Shown in pieces: positions 1 to 8,121 of a stretch of DNA of 24,193 bases. Every line of letters starts with the position of its first letter. Position 1 is the first letter of the stretch. The stretch lies in NCBI GenBank assembly GCA_045805265.1, contig JBJMLO010000002.1:1-24193 (forward strand). The letters run 5' to 3'. The notes beneath the pieces are model-generated. The model saw only the letters and a program-made list of their open reading frames with translations, was not told where the DNA came from and did no database searches. A program made the position numbers and the translations under genes. The DNA comes from JBJMLO01 sp045805265. Lineage in GTDB: Bacteria > Actinomycetota > UBA4738 > JACQTL01.

Positions 1-636
1 GCCCTGCGGAACCGGGCACATCGGTGGGTGCTGGAGTCCGTGGCCCACCTCGAACGCGACCTCCCGGTTCCCATGCTCGGGTTCGACTCCGACAACGGTG
101 GGGAGTTCATCAACGGCGACCTGTTCACCTGGCTTTCCCAGCGCAAGATCACCTTCACCAGGTCCCGGCCCTACCGCAAGAACGACAACTGCTTCGTGGA
201 GCAGAAGAACGGCGCCGTCGTCCGCCAGGCCGTGGGGTACCTGCGCTACGACACCGACGACGAGCTCGCGGTCCTGGAGCAGCTGTACGGCTCGCTGCGC
301 CTGTTCGTGAACTTCTTCCAACCCCAGATGCACTTGGTGGAGAAGACGAGACAGGGTGCGAAGGTGCACCGTCGCCACGACCGCGCCCAGACCCCTCACC
401 AGCGCATGGTCAGCTCACCCCTCGTGGCCGACGAGGCGAAGGCACGGCTGGAGGAGACCTACACCGGCCTCAACCCCGCGGCGCTACGCCGGGAGATCAC
501 CGGGCTTCAGAGCCGGTTGCTCGAGCTCAGCAAGCTCAAGGAGGAGATGCGACGGAAGGAGGTGAGGACCCCACCGGACCACCCTTGGAGGACATTTGTT
601 GTGAGGCAACGGGGGAACGGTTCGAGGACATCTTGA
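1..636 (+). CDS. DDE integrase-type transposase, C-terminal part (5' truncated by window edge)
   Basis: The frame is open from the first base, so the protein continues upstream of the window; a GTG at 28 is internal. Visible residues include the second catalytic Asp in GFDSDNGGEF (D31, counting from the window edge) and the catalytic Glu in FVEQKN (E67). Exactly 35 residues separate them, as expected for a D(35)E rve-fold transposase. Around these lie ITFTRSRPYRKND and LRLFVNFFQPQM, typical of ISNCY-like or integrase-catalytic-region transposases. The C-terminal about 70 residues are charged and probably helical (LQSRLLELSKLKEEMRRKE). The enzyme would cut and join the ends of its own IS. The last 80 codons are repeated exactly in the right-hand copy. 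The stop codon lies inside the terminal repeat of the element, so coding and transposase-binding sequence overlap. Confidence 0.88.
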   Translation, partial: ALRNRAHRWVLESVAHLERDLPVPMLGFDSDNGGEFINGDLFTWLSQRKITFTRSRPYRKNDNCFVEQKNGAVVRQAVGYLRYDTDDELAVLEQLYGSLRLFVNFFQPQMHLVEKTRQGAKVHRRHDRAQTPHQRMVSSPLVADEAKARLEETYTGLNPAALRREITGLQSRLLELSKLKEEMRRKEVRTPPDHPWRTFVVRQRGNGSRTS

Positions 637-647
637 TCTGAGGCAAC
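588..647 (+). repeat. Direct subterminal repeats at IS 3' end
   Basis: Two related units are seen: 588-610 and 624-647. Each begins GAGGACAT and ends TGAGGCAAC, with a 6-7 bp variable centre, so they differ by one base in length. The TGAGGCAAC cores start 37 bp apart. The same pair occurs in the right-hand copy at 23979-24001 and 23942-23965. Iterated motifs at an IS tip usually serve as transposase binding sites; that role here is inferred. Confidence 0.7.
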
Positions 648-728
648 TAGGAAGTCGCAGCTTCGTCAGCAGCGGGGAACGAGCACTCTGACGGCCTTCG
701 CCCGAAGGTCAAGAATTCGGTGCCGAGC

Positions 729-755
729 TGTCGATTCCCTGGCTCGTCGTTCGTC
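729..755 (+). promoter_or_regulatory. Candidate ECF42-type autoregulated promoter
   Basis: TGTCGA at 729-734 and CGTC at 752-755 are separated by 17 bp. As I recall, ECF42 sigma factors recognise TGTCGA in the -35 region and CGA/TC in the -10 region. The predicted transcript start (about 761) lies some 27 nt before the DGPF start codon and upstream of its ribosome binding site (AAGGAGGAAG, 776-785). Placement directly before a DGPF-ECF42 pair fits autoregulation. Confidence 0.6.
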
Positions 756-787
756 TCACACACGACCGTCCCGGGAAGGAGGAAGCG

Positions 788-1135
788 ATGAAGTACATCA
801 TGCTGATCTATCAGGGAACCGCGCTCGAGCGACAGGCCGCGCTTCCCGAGGAGGAGCAGAAGCAGGTCTATGCCGACTACCAGGGGATCAATCAGACGCC
901 CGGCGTCACCCCCGGGCTGCCGATGGGCCTGCCCGAGAACGCAACCACCGTGCGGGTCGAAGGCGGCAAGACCCTGACAACGGACGGCCCATTCGTCGGG
1001 ATGAAGGAGGCCGTCGGCGGTTGGTTCATCCTGGAGGCCGACGACCTGGACGCGGCCATCGAGATCGCCGCCCGCGTCCCCGCAGCCCGCTATGGAGGCG
1101 GCGTCGAGATCCGCCCCTCGGAGGTGTATTGGTAG
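788..1135 (+). CDS. YCII-related DGPF-domain protein
   Basis: A 115-residue single-domain protein of the YCII/DGPF family. The signature DGPF is at residues 66-69, followed by the usual GGWFILEADDLDAAIEIAARVP segment and the C-terminal ExRP-type end. The biochemical role of the family is unknown; the fold is a ferredoxin-like dimer related to YciI. The start is supported by a strong AAGGAGGAAG Shine-Dalgarno sequence a few bases upstream. Its stop overlaps the TTG start of the sigma factor gene by 7 bp, so the two are probably translationally coupled. DGPF genes are the standard genomic partners of ECF42 sigma factors, and are thought to be their main targets. A TGTCGA-N17-CGTC promoter candidate lies just upstream. 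I expect a small cytoplasmic protein expressed under control of the adjacent sigma factor. Confidence 0.92.
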   Translation: MKYIMLIYQGTALERQAALPEEEQKQVYADYQGINQTPGVTPGLPMGLPENATTVRVEGGKTLTTDGPFVGMKEAVGGWFILEADDLDAAIEIAARVPAARYGGGVEIRPSEVYW

Positions 1136-2316
1136 CGACGCTCGAACAGGTCTTCCGCGAGGAGTGGGGCCGCGTCCTGGCCACCCTGATCGGCTTCCTC
1201 GGCGACTTCGACCTCGCCGAGGAAGCCGCGCAGGAGGCATTCGCCATCGCCGCAGACCGATGGCCTCGCGACGGCATCCCCAGCAACCCGCGCGCCTGGC
1301 TGATCACGACAGCTCGGAACCGAGCAACGGACCGCATCCGGCGTGACCGGGCCCTCGCCGCGAGGTCCGGACTACTCGTCGCGGACGACCGTGCCGAGGT
1401 GCCGATGAACACCACGAAGTTTCCCGACGAGCGGCTGGAGCTCATCTTCACTTGCTGTCACCCGGCGCTGGCGATCGAGGCGCAGGTCGCGCTCACCCTT
1501 CGCACGCTCGGTGGGCTCACCACCCACGAGATCGCCCGCGACTTCCTCGTACCGGAGCCCACGATGGCGCAGCGGCTGGTGCGGGCCAAGCGCAAGATCA
1601 AAGCCGCGAGGATCCCGTTTCGGGTGCCACCGCCGCACCTTCTCCGCGAGCGTCTCGACGCAGTGCTCGCCGTGGTGTATCTGATCTTCAACGAGGGCTA
1701 CGGCGGCCGTGACGAACTCGCGGCAGAGGCGATCTGGCTGGGACGCGCGCTCGCCGAACTGCTTCCCGACGACGCCGAGGTTCACGGGCTGCTGGCGATG
1801 ATGCTCCTGCTCGATTCCCGTCGCGAGGCGCGGTTCCGAGGCGGCGAGCTCGTGCTGCTCGGCGATCAGGACCCGTCACAGTGGAACACCGAGCAGATCG
1901 CCGACGGGCGTTCCGAGCTCGATCGCGCGCTCGCTCTGGGCGGCCGCGGCCCCTATGTCCTGCAGTCGGCGATCGCCTCGTTGCACGCCGAGATAGCGTG
2001 CGACTGGGCGCAGATCGCGGCGCTGTACGGCGAGCTCGGCCGACTGACCGGCTCGCCGGTCGTGGAGCTGAACCGCGCCATTGCCATCGCCGAGACTGAG
2101 GGCCCCGAGGCCGGCCTGCGCATCGTCGACAATCTCGGACTCGACGACTTTCGCTATCTGCACTCGACTCGCGCCGAGCTGCTGCGACGCCTCGGGCGGA
2201 TCGACGAGGCGCGGGACGCCTACCGACGGGCGAGGGAACTCACCGACGACGGCGCCGAACGGCGCTTCATCGAACGCCGGCTGACGGAACTGGCAGGCGC
2301 GACGAGCTCGTCGTGA
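1129..2316 (+). CDS. ECF42-type RNA polymerase sigma factor with TPR-like C-terminal extension
   Basis: Sigma-70 region 2 covers about residues 9-75 (core LAEEAAQEAFAIAADRWP and PRAWLITTARNRATDRIRRD). Region 4 covers about 112-162 (EAQVALTLRTLGGLTTHEIA, then PTMAQRLVRAKRKIK). A long helical extension of about 230 residues follows, ending in TPR-like helices (LLRRLGRIDEARDAYRRAREL). The conserved ECF42 extension blocks are visible: FNEGYGG, the region around DQDPSQWNTEQI, GPYVLQSAIASLHAE and SPVVELNRAIAIAETEGPEAG. The frame is open further upstream, but TTG at 1129 is chosen: GGAGG lies 4 bp before it, it overlaps the DGPF stop by 7 bp, and the resulting 395 residues fit the family. No anti-sigma factor gene is adjacent; the C-terminal extension is believed to regulate activity in this group. 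Confidence 0.93.
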   Translation: MVATLEQVFREEWGRVLATLIGFLGDFDLAEEAAQEAFAIAADRWPRDGIPSNPRAWLITTARNRATDRIRRDRALAARSGLLVADDRAEVPMNTTKFPDERLELIFTCCHPALAIEAQVALTLRTLGGLTTHEIARDFLVPEPTMAQRLVRAKRKIKAARIPFRVPPPHLLRERLDAVLAVVYLIFNEGYGGRDELAAEAIWLGRALAELLPDDAEVHGLLAMMLLLDSRREARFRGGELVLLGDQDPSQWNTEQIADGRSELDRALALGGRGPYVLQSAIASLHAEIACDWAQIAALYGELGRLTGSPVVELNRAIAIAETEGPEAGLRIVDNLGLDDFRYLHSTRAELLRRLGRIDEARDAYRRARELTDDGAERRFIERRLTELAGATSSS

Positions 2317-2559
2317 GGTCATCGGTGCGGGCCCACCTTGCGCACAACCCTGACGGTATCCGACCCTTCCCTGCCACTGACTACGGGCGCCGATGAGATC
2401 CACCTTGCCGGTGAGACCGCCCGGCGAAGCTGGGATCGCGACCCTTCGCTCGACCGTGCTGCCGGGCACGTTCATTCCAGAAGCGGCGGACCATCGGGCA
2501 AGGGATGGCCTACCTTCTGAACGGCGAACAGTCTCATCCGAGGAATCGAGGAGGAGAGC

Positions 2560-3411
2560 GTGACCGACGTCCGCGTGTTGCTGGAGGGGGTCTTGTTCGG
2601 GGAGCAGCCGCGCTGGCACGAGGGCCGTCTCTGGTTCTCGGACTGGGGCGCCGGCGAGGTGATCGCCGCTGACCTCGACGGACGGAGCGAGGTGATGCTT
2701 CGGGTCGGGTCGTTCCCCTGCTGTGTCGACTGGTTGCCCGACGGCCGCCTTCTCGTCGTGTCGCCGGGCGAAGGACTCCTCCTGCGCCAAGAGCCCGACG
2801 GCACTCTGGTGACGCATGGCGATCTGGGCAGCGCCTCGAGCCCTCCGGCGGGGAACGAGCTGGTCGTGGACGGGCGAGGCAACGTCTACGTCAACGGCGG
2901 CGGCTTCAATCTGATGGCCGGGGAGCCGTTCGCACCCGGCGTCGTCACGCTGGTGACGCCGGACGGCTCGGCGCGGCAGGTCGCCGACGGTCTCGCCTTC
3001 CCCAACGGCATGCTCGTGACGCCGGACAACGAGACGCTGCTCGTCGGCGAGTCCTACGCGAAGCGACTGACGGCGTTCGCCATCGCTTCGGACGGCAGTC
3101 TGGGGGACCGGCGAGTCTGGGCCGACCTCGGAGACGGCGTTCCGGACGGGATCTGCCTCGACGCCGAGGGCGCCGTCTGGTACGCGGACGTGCCGAACAG
3201 GCGCTGTAGTCGCGTCCGCGAGGGCGGCGAGGTGCAGGAGACGATCGAGCTCGACCGTGGCTGTTTCGCCTGCGCGCTCGGAGGCCCGGACCGGCGAACA
3301 CTCTTCATGATCGCCCAGGAGTGGAACGGCCCCGAGAACATGTTTGCCGAGCCGCGCACGGGCCAGGTACTCATGGCCGAGACGACAGCGCCGGGGGACG
3401 GCTGGCCGTAG
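2560..3411 (+). CDS. SMP-30/gluconolactonase/LRE-family protein
   Basis: A 283-residue six-bladed beta-propeller of the SMP-30/gluconolactonase family, members of which hydrolyse sugar lactones or related esters using a divalent metal. The four expected metal ligands are visible: Glu15 (FGEQPRW), Asn99 (AGNELVVD), Asn149 (FPNGM) and Asp196 (VPDGICLD). Repeated blade motifs of the type D..G.vyy. are present (RGNVYVN, EGAVWYAD). The start is GTG, supported by GAGGAGGAG about 4 bases upstream. No signal peptide is seen, so it is likely cytoplasmic. The substrate cannot be told from sequence; no sugar dehydrogenase or dehydratase gene is beside it. The 243 bp before it hold no convincing gene, and a methyltransferase gene follows after 53 bp on the same strand. 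Confidence 0.9.
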   Translation: MTDVRVLLEGVLFGEQPRWHEGRLWFSDWGAGEVIAADLDGRSEVMLRVGSFPCCVDWLPDGRLLVVSPGEGLLLRQEPDGTLVTHGDLGSASSPPAGNELVVDGRGNVYVNGGGFNLMAGEPFAPGVVTLVTPDGSARQVADGLAFPNGMLVTPDNETLLVGESYAKRLTAFAIASDGSLGDRRVWADLGDGVPDGICLDAEGAVWYADVPNRRCSRVREGGEVQETIELDRGCFACALGGPDRRTLFMIAQEWNGPENMFAEPRTGQVLMAETTAPGDGWP

Positions 3412-3464
3412 CCAGGCCCTTGTCCAGCTCCTCGCACGGAGGGCCCCGCCGGAGACCGTGGAGA

Positions 3465-4163
3465 ATGGCCCGCGTGGACGAGGACGCGCTCGTCAGGGAG
3501 CAGATCGAGTACTACCGGGCTATCGCGCCCGAATACACGGTGACGTCCACGCCCCCGGGAGATTCGCTGGCGCGCTTTGGGAGACAGATCGAGACGGGGC
3601 TGGATGAGTTCCGGCCGACGGGCCGGGTCCTGGAGATCGCCAGTGGGAACGGAGCCTGGACCGTCCACCTGCTCCGTCATGCCTCGAGCGTCACAGCGCT
3701 GGATTCCTCACCGGAGATGCACGAACAGTCGCGGAGGAGGACCGGCGGGGATCCTCGTATCCGCCGCCTCACCGCCGACGTGTTCTCCTGGGAGCCCGAC
3801 GGGCGCTACGACGTCGTGTTCTTCGCGAACTGGCTCTCACACGTCCCCCCCGGGATGTTCCACCGCTTCTGGGAGACGGTGCGTGCGGCCCTCGCGCCGG
3901 CGGGACGCGTGTTCCTTGCCGACGAGGTCGTGGATGCCTGGAGATACGAAGAGGTCTTTCGCGAGACCTACGCCGGTGATCCGTCCGTGCCGGTCGTGCG
4001 CCGATCACTGCCGGGCGGCCGGACGTTCCTGGTGGTCAAGGTCTTCTGGAACCCGGAGGAGCTCCGGTCCACGCTCGGCGCCATGGGGTGGGACGTGGAC
4101 GTCCACACGGCGGGGCCGTTCTTCTGGGCGGCGGTCCTCCCCCGGAACCACTCCCCGGAGTGA
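3465..4163 (+). CDS. Class I SAM-dependent methyltransferase
   Basis: A 232-residue Rossmann-fold methyltransferase. Motif I is at residues 55-63 (VLEIASGNG), with the acidic residue binding the SAM ribose at Asp80 (VTALDSS). The motif II/III region is YDVVFFANWLSHVPP, followed by a post-catalytic strand GRVFLADEV. The ATG at 3465 was chosen because MARVDEDAL leads straight into the helical cap. No strong ribosome binding site is seen; GGAG at 3451-3454 is 10 bp upstream. The open frame runs on to 3321 but overlaps the preceding gene and is not protein-like. C-terminal residues GRTFLVVKVFWNPEELRS resemble small-molecule methyltransferases that turn up beside diverse genes. The substrate is unknown. 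Confidence 0.85.
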   Translation: MARVDEDALVREQIEYYRAIAPEYTVTSTPPGDSLARFGRQIETGLDEFRPTGRVLEIASGNGAWTVHLLRHASSVTALDSSPEMHEQSRRRTGGDPRIRRLTADVFSWEPDGRYDVVFFANWLSHVPPGMFHRFWETVRAALAPAGRVFLADEVVDAWRYEEVFRETYAGDPSVPVVRRSLPGGRTFLVVKVFWNPEELRSTLGAMGWDVDVHTAGPFFWAAVLPRNHSPE

Positions 4164-4313
4164 CGGTGTGCTCGCGAGCTCGACGACGAGACCCCGCCTG
4201 CGAGCGATCGACGCTGATGCGGGCAGTTCGCGGCGGAGCGACGCGATGAGTTCCGGCCGTCACGGCTGTCGTAGCGTTCGACCCCGCCTTCGTTCACGAA
4301 TCGAGGCAGCGAC

Positions 4314-4474
4314 ATGAGCACGGTCACTTCGGCCGACGGACCGTCATCGACTACGACCGCTATGGGGACGGGCCCGCCGTCGTCTTCATCGGCGGAGCCG
4401 CCACGTACCGCGCGATCGACGAGGGAACCACCCAGACCGCGAGGCGCCTCGCGGCCGAGGGGTTCACGGCGTGA
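4314..4474 (+). pseudogene. Alpha/beta-hydrolase N-terminal remnant (frameshifted, truncated)
   Basis: An ATG at 4314, preceded by GAGGCAG, begins MSTVTSADG. In the next reading frame, from about 4341, the peptide continues TVIDYDRYGDGPAVVFIGGA, then ends AARRLAAEGFTA and a TGA at 4472. Joined, this is the start of an alpha/beta-hydrolase: the S.DGT.I.YDR.G.GPAVV.I.GA strand and the helix before the usual YDRRG strand. One missing base near 4338-4341 accounts for the frame change. The homology stops after about 53 codons, so the nucleophile elbow, catalytic Asp and His are gone. It sits in the 351-bp gap between the methyltransferase and the convergent ATPase gene; the first 150 bp of that gap show nothing recognisable. 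Identification is from pattern only, but the two frames join cleanly. Confidence 0.65.
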
Positions 4475-4514
4475 CGCACGCGAACTCGGTTGCTCTTGCC
4501 GATTTCGAACTACG

Positions 4515-7500
4515 TCAGAGCTGCCACGAGAGAGGTGCCCGGGGGTCCGGCGTGTAGGAGCAGAACGTGCCGGTTCTCAGGGTGGCGTCCAGGTGCCGCC
4601 CCAGGGCGGGATCGTGCTCCGCGAGCCTGGCCATGGACGATCTGATGGCCCTGGTCACGTTCACCCTGGCGCGCTCGGACGCAGAAGCACCCACCCGGTT
4701 CCTCCCCCCGATCCCAACGGCGGAGGCGAGCTCCCGGACCAAGAACTCGCGCTCCCCATTGGCTCGGGCGGCGCGCTCGGAGTCCCCGAGCGCCTCGGCC
4801 TCGGACATTTCCTCCTCGAGCTCGATCAGCCGGCGCCGGTACGCGTCCTTCGCCCTGGCGTCCAGAATCTCACCGGCGTCCCCCAGCCCGGAGAGGGGAA
4901 GCTCATCCGCGCCGGCACCCGGGGTCGGCCCCCTCATGCCTCCCTCAGACGCCACCAGGTCCAGAACGTGGAATTCCTTCCCCGGGGAGGCCAGCAGGAC
5001 GCCCAGGTACCGCAGCCCCTTGGCGTCCTTCAGGCGAAACGCCCCCCCCTCGAAGGCGACCGAGAAGTATTCCCCTTCCCTTCGGAACACACCGGGGCGG
5101 GAAGCCGCACGACCGAACGGGACCGGATGCGGCGCATGGGCCTCCCCAAGCTCGGCCAGGAGCGCGGTGGCCTTCCCCTCCAGGGCAACCATCCCGAGCT
5201 CCCGGCAGTTCTGGAGGCAAGAACCGAGGAGTGTCAGAGCCCGCTCGCGGTCCCCTGGTCCGTCCCGCACGAGGAGCATCCCGGCGTAATCGTGCTCGGT
5301 GTGGGCCACCCACGTACGACCTCCCATCCGCTCATTCATCAGCAGGCCCTCCTCGAAATGACGCTGGGCTTCGTCAAATCGCGACCTCGTCGTGGCCAGC
5401 AGTCCGAGGTAGCGATCGACGGCTCCGACGCTTCCCTCCGGTTGCCCGATTGCATGCCGCCGGGCAAATGGAATCAACATGTCGTAGAGCGTCCCTGCCG
5501 CGTTCGCCTCGCTGAGCCCGGCACAGACCTCGGAGGCGAGCGCGATACCGAGCATCCACTCGTTGTCTCGGTGCAACGCGTGGAATTCGTCCTCGGCGAG
5601 CTCCTCGAACACGTCGCGAGCTTCCGCCTCGCGGCTCGCGTCGAGCAGGAGCAACGCGAGCGCTCCCCGGTGGAGCGGATACCAGGGAAGGTCGTCCATT
5701 GTGTCGCGGATCGTCTCCTCCACTTCCTGGGCCCGTCCCTGCTCTCTGCGCAGCAGGAATAGCTGAAACCTGGCACCTGAGATGTTGTCCAGGCCGGGAT
5801 TCGCTTCCTCGGCGGTGACCAGTTCTTCGTCGATCAGGGCCTCCGCGCGGTCGAACGCCCCTTCCATGAGGGCAAGCTGCGTCACCACGGCGGAGGCAAC
5901 CCATTGATGAGCGGGCTGGCGGAGGCGCTGTGCGGTGCGCAGGAAGGCCTCGAGTTCGGCCCGAGCCTTGGTCATTGCTCCGAGCTCGGCGAGCGCCGCG
6001 TACCGAGCCACGTGGCCATCGGCCAGGAGTTCTCCGTCGTCGGCTTGGCCGGCCACACGAAGCAACTCCTCGGTGATCTCGATTCGCTCTTCGGGATTCC
6101 CTGGACCCCAGATCGCCCACGTCGCACCGGCGAGGGCGTACCCGAGCGTCGAGGGGTCGTTCAGGGTCCGCGCGATGTCCACTGCTTGCCGGCTGAGCGC
6201 GGCGATGCGCTCTTGATCAGGAGAGCTTCGAAGCGTGCAGGCCAATCGGGTCAGCAGTCGAACCCTGAGCCGGGCGTCCTGGCCACCGAGGAGTACCAGC
6301 GCGTCCTGGAGCAGCGGCACCAAGTGGGCGTCGTTCCCTGCGCGGGCCCATACGAACCTGCCTCCGTATCCAAGTGCCGCCCTGGCAAGGTGGCGGGGAT
6401 CGCCGGTTCGACCGGCGACCCCCGCAGCTCGTAAGAACCACTCCTTGGCCCCCACGAAATCGCCCGAGCGACTCTGCGTGTCCCCGAGCCGAAGCAGCGT
6501 CTCAGCGAGCAGCCGCTCGTCGGCTCGCTCGTCCAGCTCGAGGGCTTGGAGGGCCATCCGGAAGAGCCGGACGGCCTCCTCATAGGCGAGCGATCGGGCG
6601 GCAGCTTCTCCTGCGCGGAGCGCGTAGTCGACAGCTCGCTCGGATTGCCCTGGAGTTGCCGACTCGGAGAAATGGCGCGCGAGCTCAGCGAGATGCCGGT
6701 CGGCCTCCTCCCCGTAGAGTTCCTCGAGGACCTCGGCCGCCCGCCGGTGCAGGCCGGTCCTCCCGGCCGGAGTGAGCCCTTTGTACAGAGTTTCCCGGAT
6801 CAGGTCGTGCGAGAAGCGGAACCGGCCTGCGGGGCCGGCCACCTCGGCGAGGAGCCCGGCGGTCACCGCCTCACCCAGAATCTCCAACGCGTCCTCCGGC
6901 GGCCGGTCGGCCACCCTCGCGAGGGTCTCGGGCGAGAACTCGGACCCGAGCACCGAGGCGATCGACAGCGCCTCGCGGGAGGCTTCTGTCAAGTGCACGA
7001 CCCGACGGGCGATGACGTCACGGATCGCCTGAGGGACACCAAGCCTCAACGATGCGACGTCGCCCAGTTCGCGAAGGCGTCCTTCGGCTCTGAGGAGTCG
7101 AACGGCCTCGTTCAGGAACAACGGGTTGCCGTGCGTACCCCGGCGAAGTGCCGAGACGAGCGCCACGGCCGGGGTCAGGCCCGCAGCGGCCTCGACGAAG
7201 AGGGCCACCTCGTTCTCAGCCAGGCCGCCCATGGCGAGGTGATGGGTGGAAGGCTCTCGTCGGAGCTCGGAGACCGTCGCTGTGAGCGAGCTCTCGGGCG
7301 TGAGCTCGACGTCTCGATAGGTCGCGACCACCAGGAGCCGGCTGTCCTGGAGCTGTGTGGCCAGGAACCGGAGTAGCAACAGGGATGGCGTGTCGGCAGC
7401 GTGGATGTCTTCGATCAACAAGACCAACGACTCCGCGGCAGCGACGGACCGGAGGAACATGGCCGTGGAGTCGAACAACCGGAAGCGAGCCGACTCGGGG

Positions 7501-7934
7501 TCGAGAGAAGGAGGCGGAGGGATCTCGGGAAACAGATCGTTGATCTCCGGCAGCATCTGGGCGATGTCCGCTGCGCCCGACCCCATCAGCTCGCGAATCG
7601 TGCCCGAATCCTGGGAACGGAGGTATGTTCGCAGCACCTGCACCCACGGCCAGTACGCTGGGGCGCCGCCAGCCTCCCAGCACCGACCCCAGAGCACCCG
7701 TGCCCCGAGCTCCCTGGCGTGGCTGGCGAACTCGTCCGCCAAGCGGCTCTTTCCGATCCCCGGCTCGCCGGATACGAGGGTGAGCCGTCCGTGGCCGGAG
7801 ATGGCATGCTCGAGGCCGGCAAGAAGCTCGGACACCTCGCGCACCCGACCGACGAAGGCGCCCTGTGGGCCAGGTTCGGAGGTGAATCCCTTGGCCGGCG
7901 CGCGCGCTCGACCAAAGCGAGGGAGCGGATCCAT
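4515..7934 (-). CDS. STAND-type AAA ATPase with TPR-like repeats, predicted regulator
   Basis: A large (1139-residue) cytoplasmic NTPase of the AAA_16/MalT-like type. Near the N-terminus are FVGRVREVSELLAGL, Walker A GEPGIGKS (56-63), Walker B VLLIEDIHAAD (171-181) and a sensor strand LLVVATYRDVE. A winged-helix-like segment and a long alpha-helical TPR-like stretch (about 400-900) follow. The C-terminal 200 residues form a conserved block seen at the end of many actinobacterial predicted ATPases (SVAFEGGAFRLKDAKGLRYL..., then ERARVNVTRAI and LRTGTFCSY). No LuxR HTH, SARP or cyclase domain is seen. The start at 7934 is chosen because AAAGGGGGG lies 3 bp upstream; the frame also opens at a GTG at 8072, but those extra 46 residues have no ribosome binding site and look unconserved. 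It is probably a signal-sensing ATP-dependent switch; the ligand is unknown. Confidence 0.85.
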   Translation of the reverse strand: MDPLPRFGRARAPAKGFTSEPGPQGAFVGRVREVSELLAGLEHAISGHGRLTLVSGEPGIGKSRLADEFASHARELGARVLWGRCWEAGGAPAYWPWVQVLRTYLRSQDSGTIRELMGSGAADIAQMLPEINDLFPEIPPPPSLDPESARFRLFDSTAMFLRSVAAAESLVLLIEDIHAADTPSLLLLRFLATQLQDSRLLVVATYRDVELTPESSLTATVSELRREPSTHHLAMGGLAENEVALFVEAAAGLTPAVALVSALRRGTHGNPLFLNEAVRLLRAEGRLRELGDVASLRLGVPQAIRDVIARRVVHLTEASREALSIASVLGSEFSPETLARVADRPPEDALEILGEAVTAGLLAEVAGPAGRFRFSHDLIRETLYKGLTPAGRTGLHRRAAEVLEELYGEEADRHLAELARHFSESATPGQSERAVDYALRAGEAAARSLAYEEAVRLFRMALQALELDERADERLLAETLLRLGDTQSRSGDFVGAKEWFLRAAGVAGRTGDPRHLARAALGYGGRFVWARAGNDAHLVPLLQDALVLLGGQDARLRVRLLTRLACTLRSSPDQERIAALSRQAVDIARTLNDPSTLGYALAGATWAIWGPGNPEERIEITEELLRVAGQADDGELLADGHVARYAALAELGAMTKARAELEAFLRTAQRLRQPAHQWVASAVVTQLALMEGAFDRAEALIDEELVTAEEANPGLDNISGARFQLFLLRREQGRAQEVEETIRDTMDDLPWYPLHRGALALLLLDASREAEARDVFEELAEDEFHALHRDNEWMLGIALASEVCAGLSEANAAGTLYDMLIPFARRHAIGQPEGSVGAVDRYLGLLATTRSRFDEAQRHFEEGLLMNERMGGRTWVAHTEHDYAGMLLVRDGPGDRERALTLLGSCLQNCRELGMVALEGKATALLAELGEAHAPHPVPFGRAASRPGVFRREGEYFSVAFEGGAFRLKDAKGLRYLGVLLASPGKEFHVLDLVASEGGMRGPTPGAGADELPLSGLGDAGEILDARAKDAYRRRLIELEEEMSEAEALGDSERAARANGEREFLVRELASAVGIGGRNRVGASASERARVNVTRAIRSSMARLAEHDPALGRHLDATLRTGTFCSYTPDPRAPLSWQL

Positions 7935-8121
7935 GACCCCCCTTTCTGGCAGCCCAGCGTATCGCCTCGCGCCCAGGGCGAGAGCGGAGCGCTTCACCGC
8001 GGAGGAGCGCCACCCTCGACCTGGCGGCACCATGGAGAAAACCCTGAGGACGGGAAGCCCTTGCTCCGACACAGTAAGCGCCAGGTTCCAGTCGCGTGGA
8101 AGCTCTGAGAAATTCTGGCCG

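Larger units (their letters stand above)
1..650 (+). mobile_element. Insertion sequence, right (3') part, left-hand copy
   Basis: This is the 3' part of an IS carrying a DDE integrase-type transposase; its 5' part lies outside the window. Its inner boundary is set at 650 because the sequence from 396 to 650 recurs in inverted orientation at 23939-24193 and the two copies diverge immediately afterwards (gaagtc here, ctcggc on the other side, both read outward from the IS). The transposase sequence resembles the ISNCY-type group; I name that only from the look of the D-x-D-N-G-x-E-F and VEQKN blocks. The terminal about 60 bp contains two related direct repeats. No target duplication can be checked because the outer ends are not present. 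Confidence 0.85.

Noticed and set aside
2338..2520. 60-codon + strand frame between the sigma factor and SMP-30 genes
   Set aside because: No ribosome binding site, low-complexity polar composition and no recognisable similarity.
7935..8072. 46-residue N-terminal extension of the STAND ATPase from GTG 8072
   Set aside because: No ribosome binding site at 8072, whereas ATG at 7934 has AAAGGGGGG upstream; the added residues are basic and unlike a domain.
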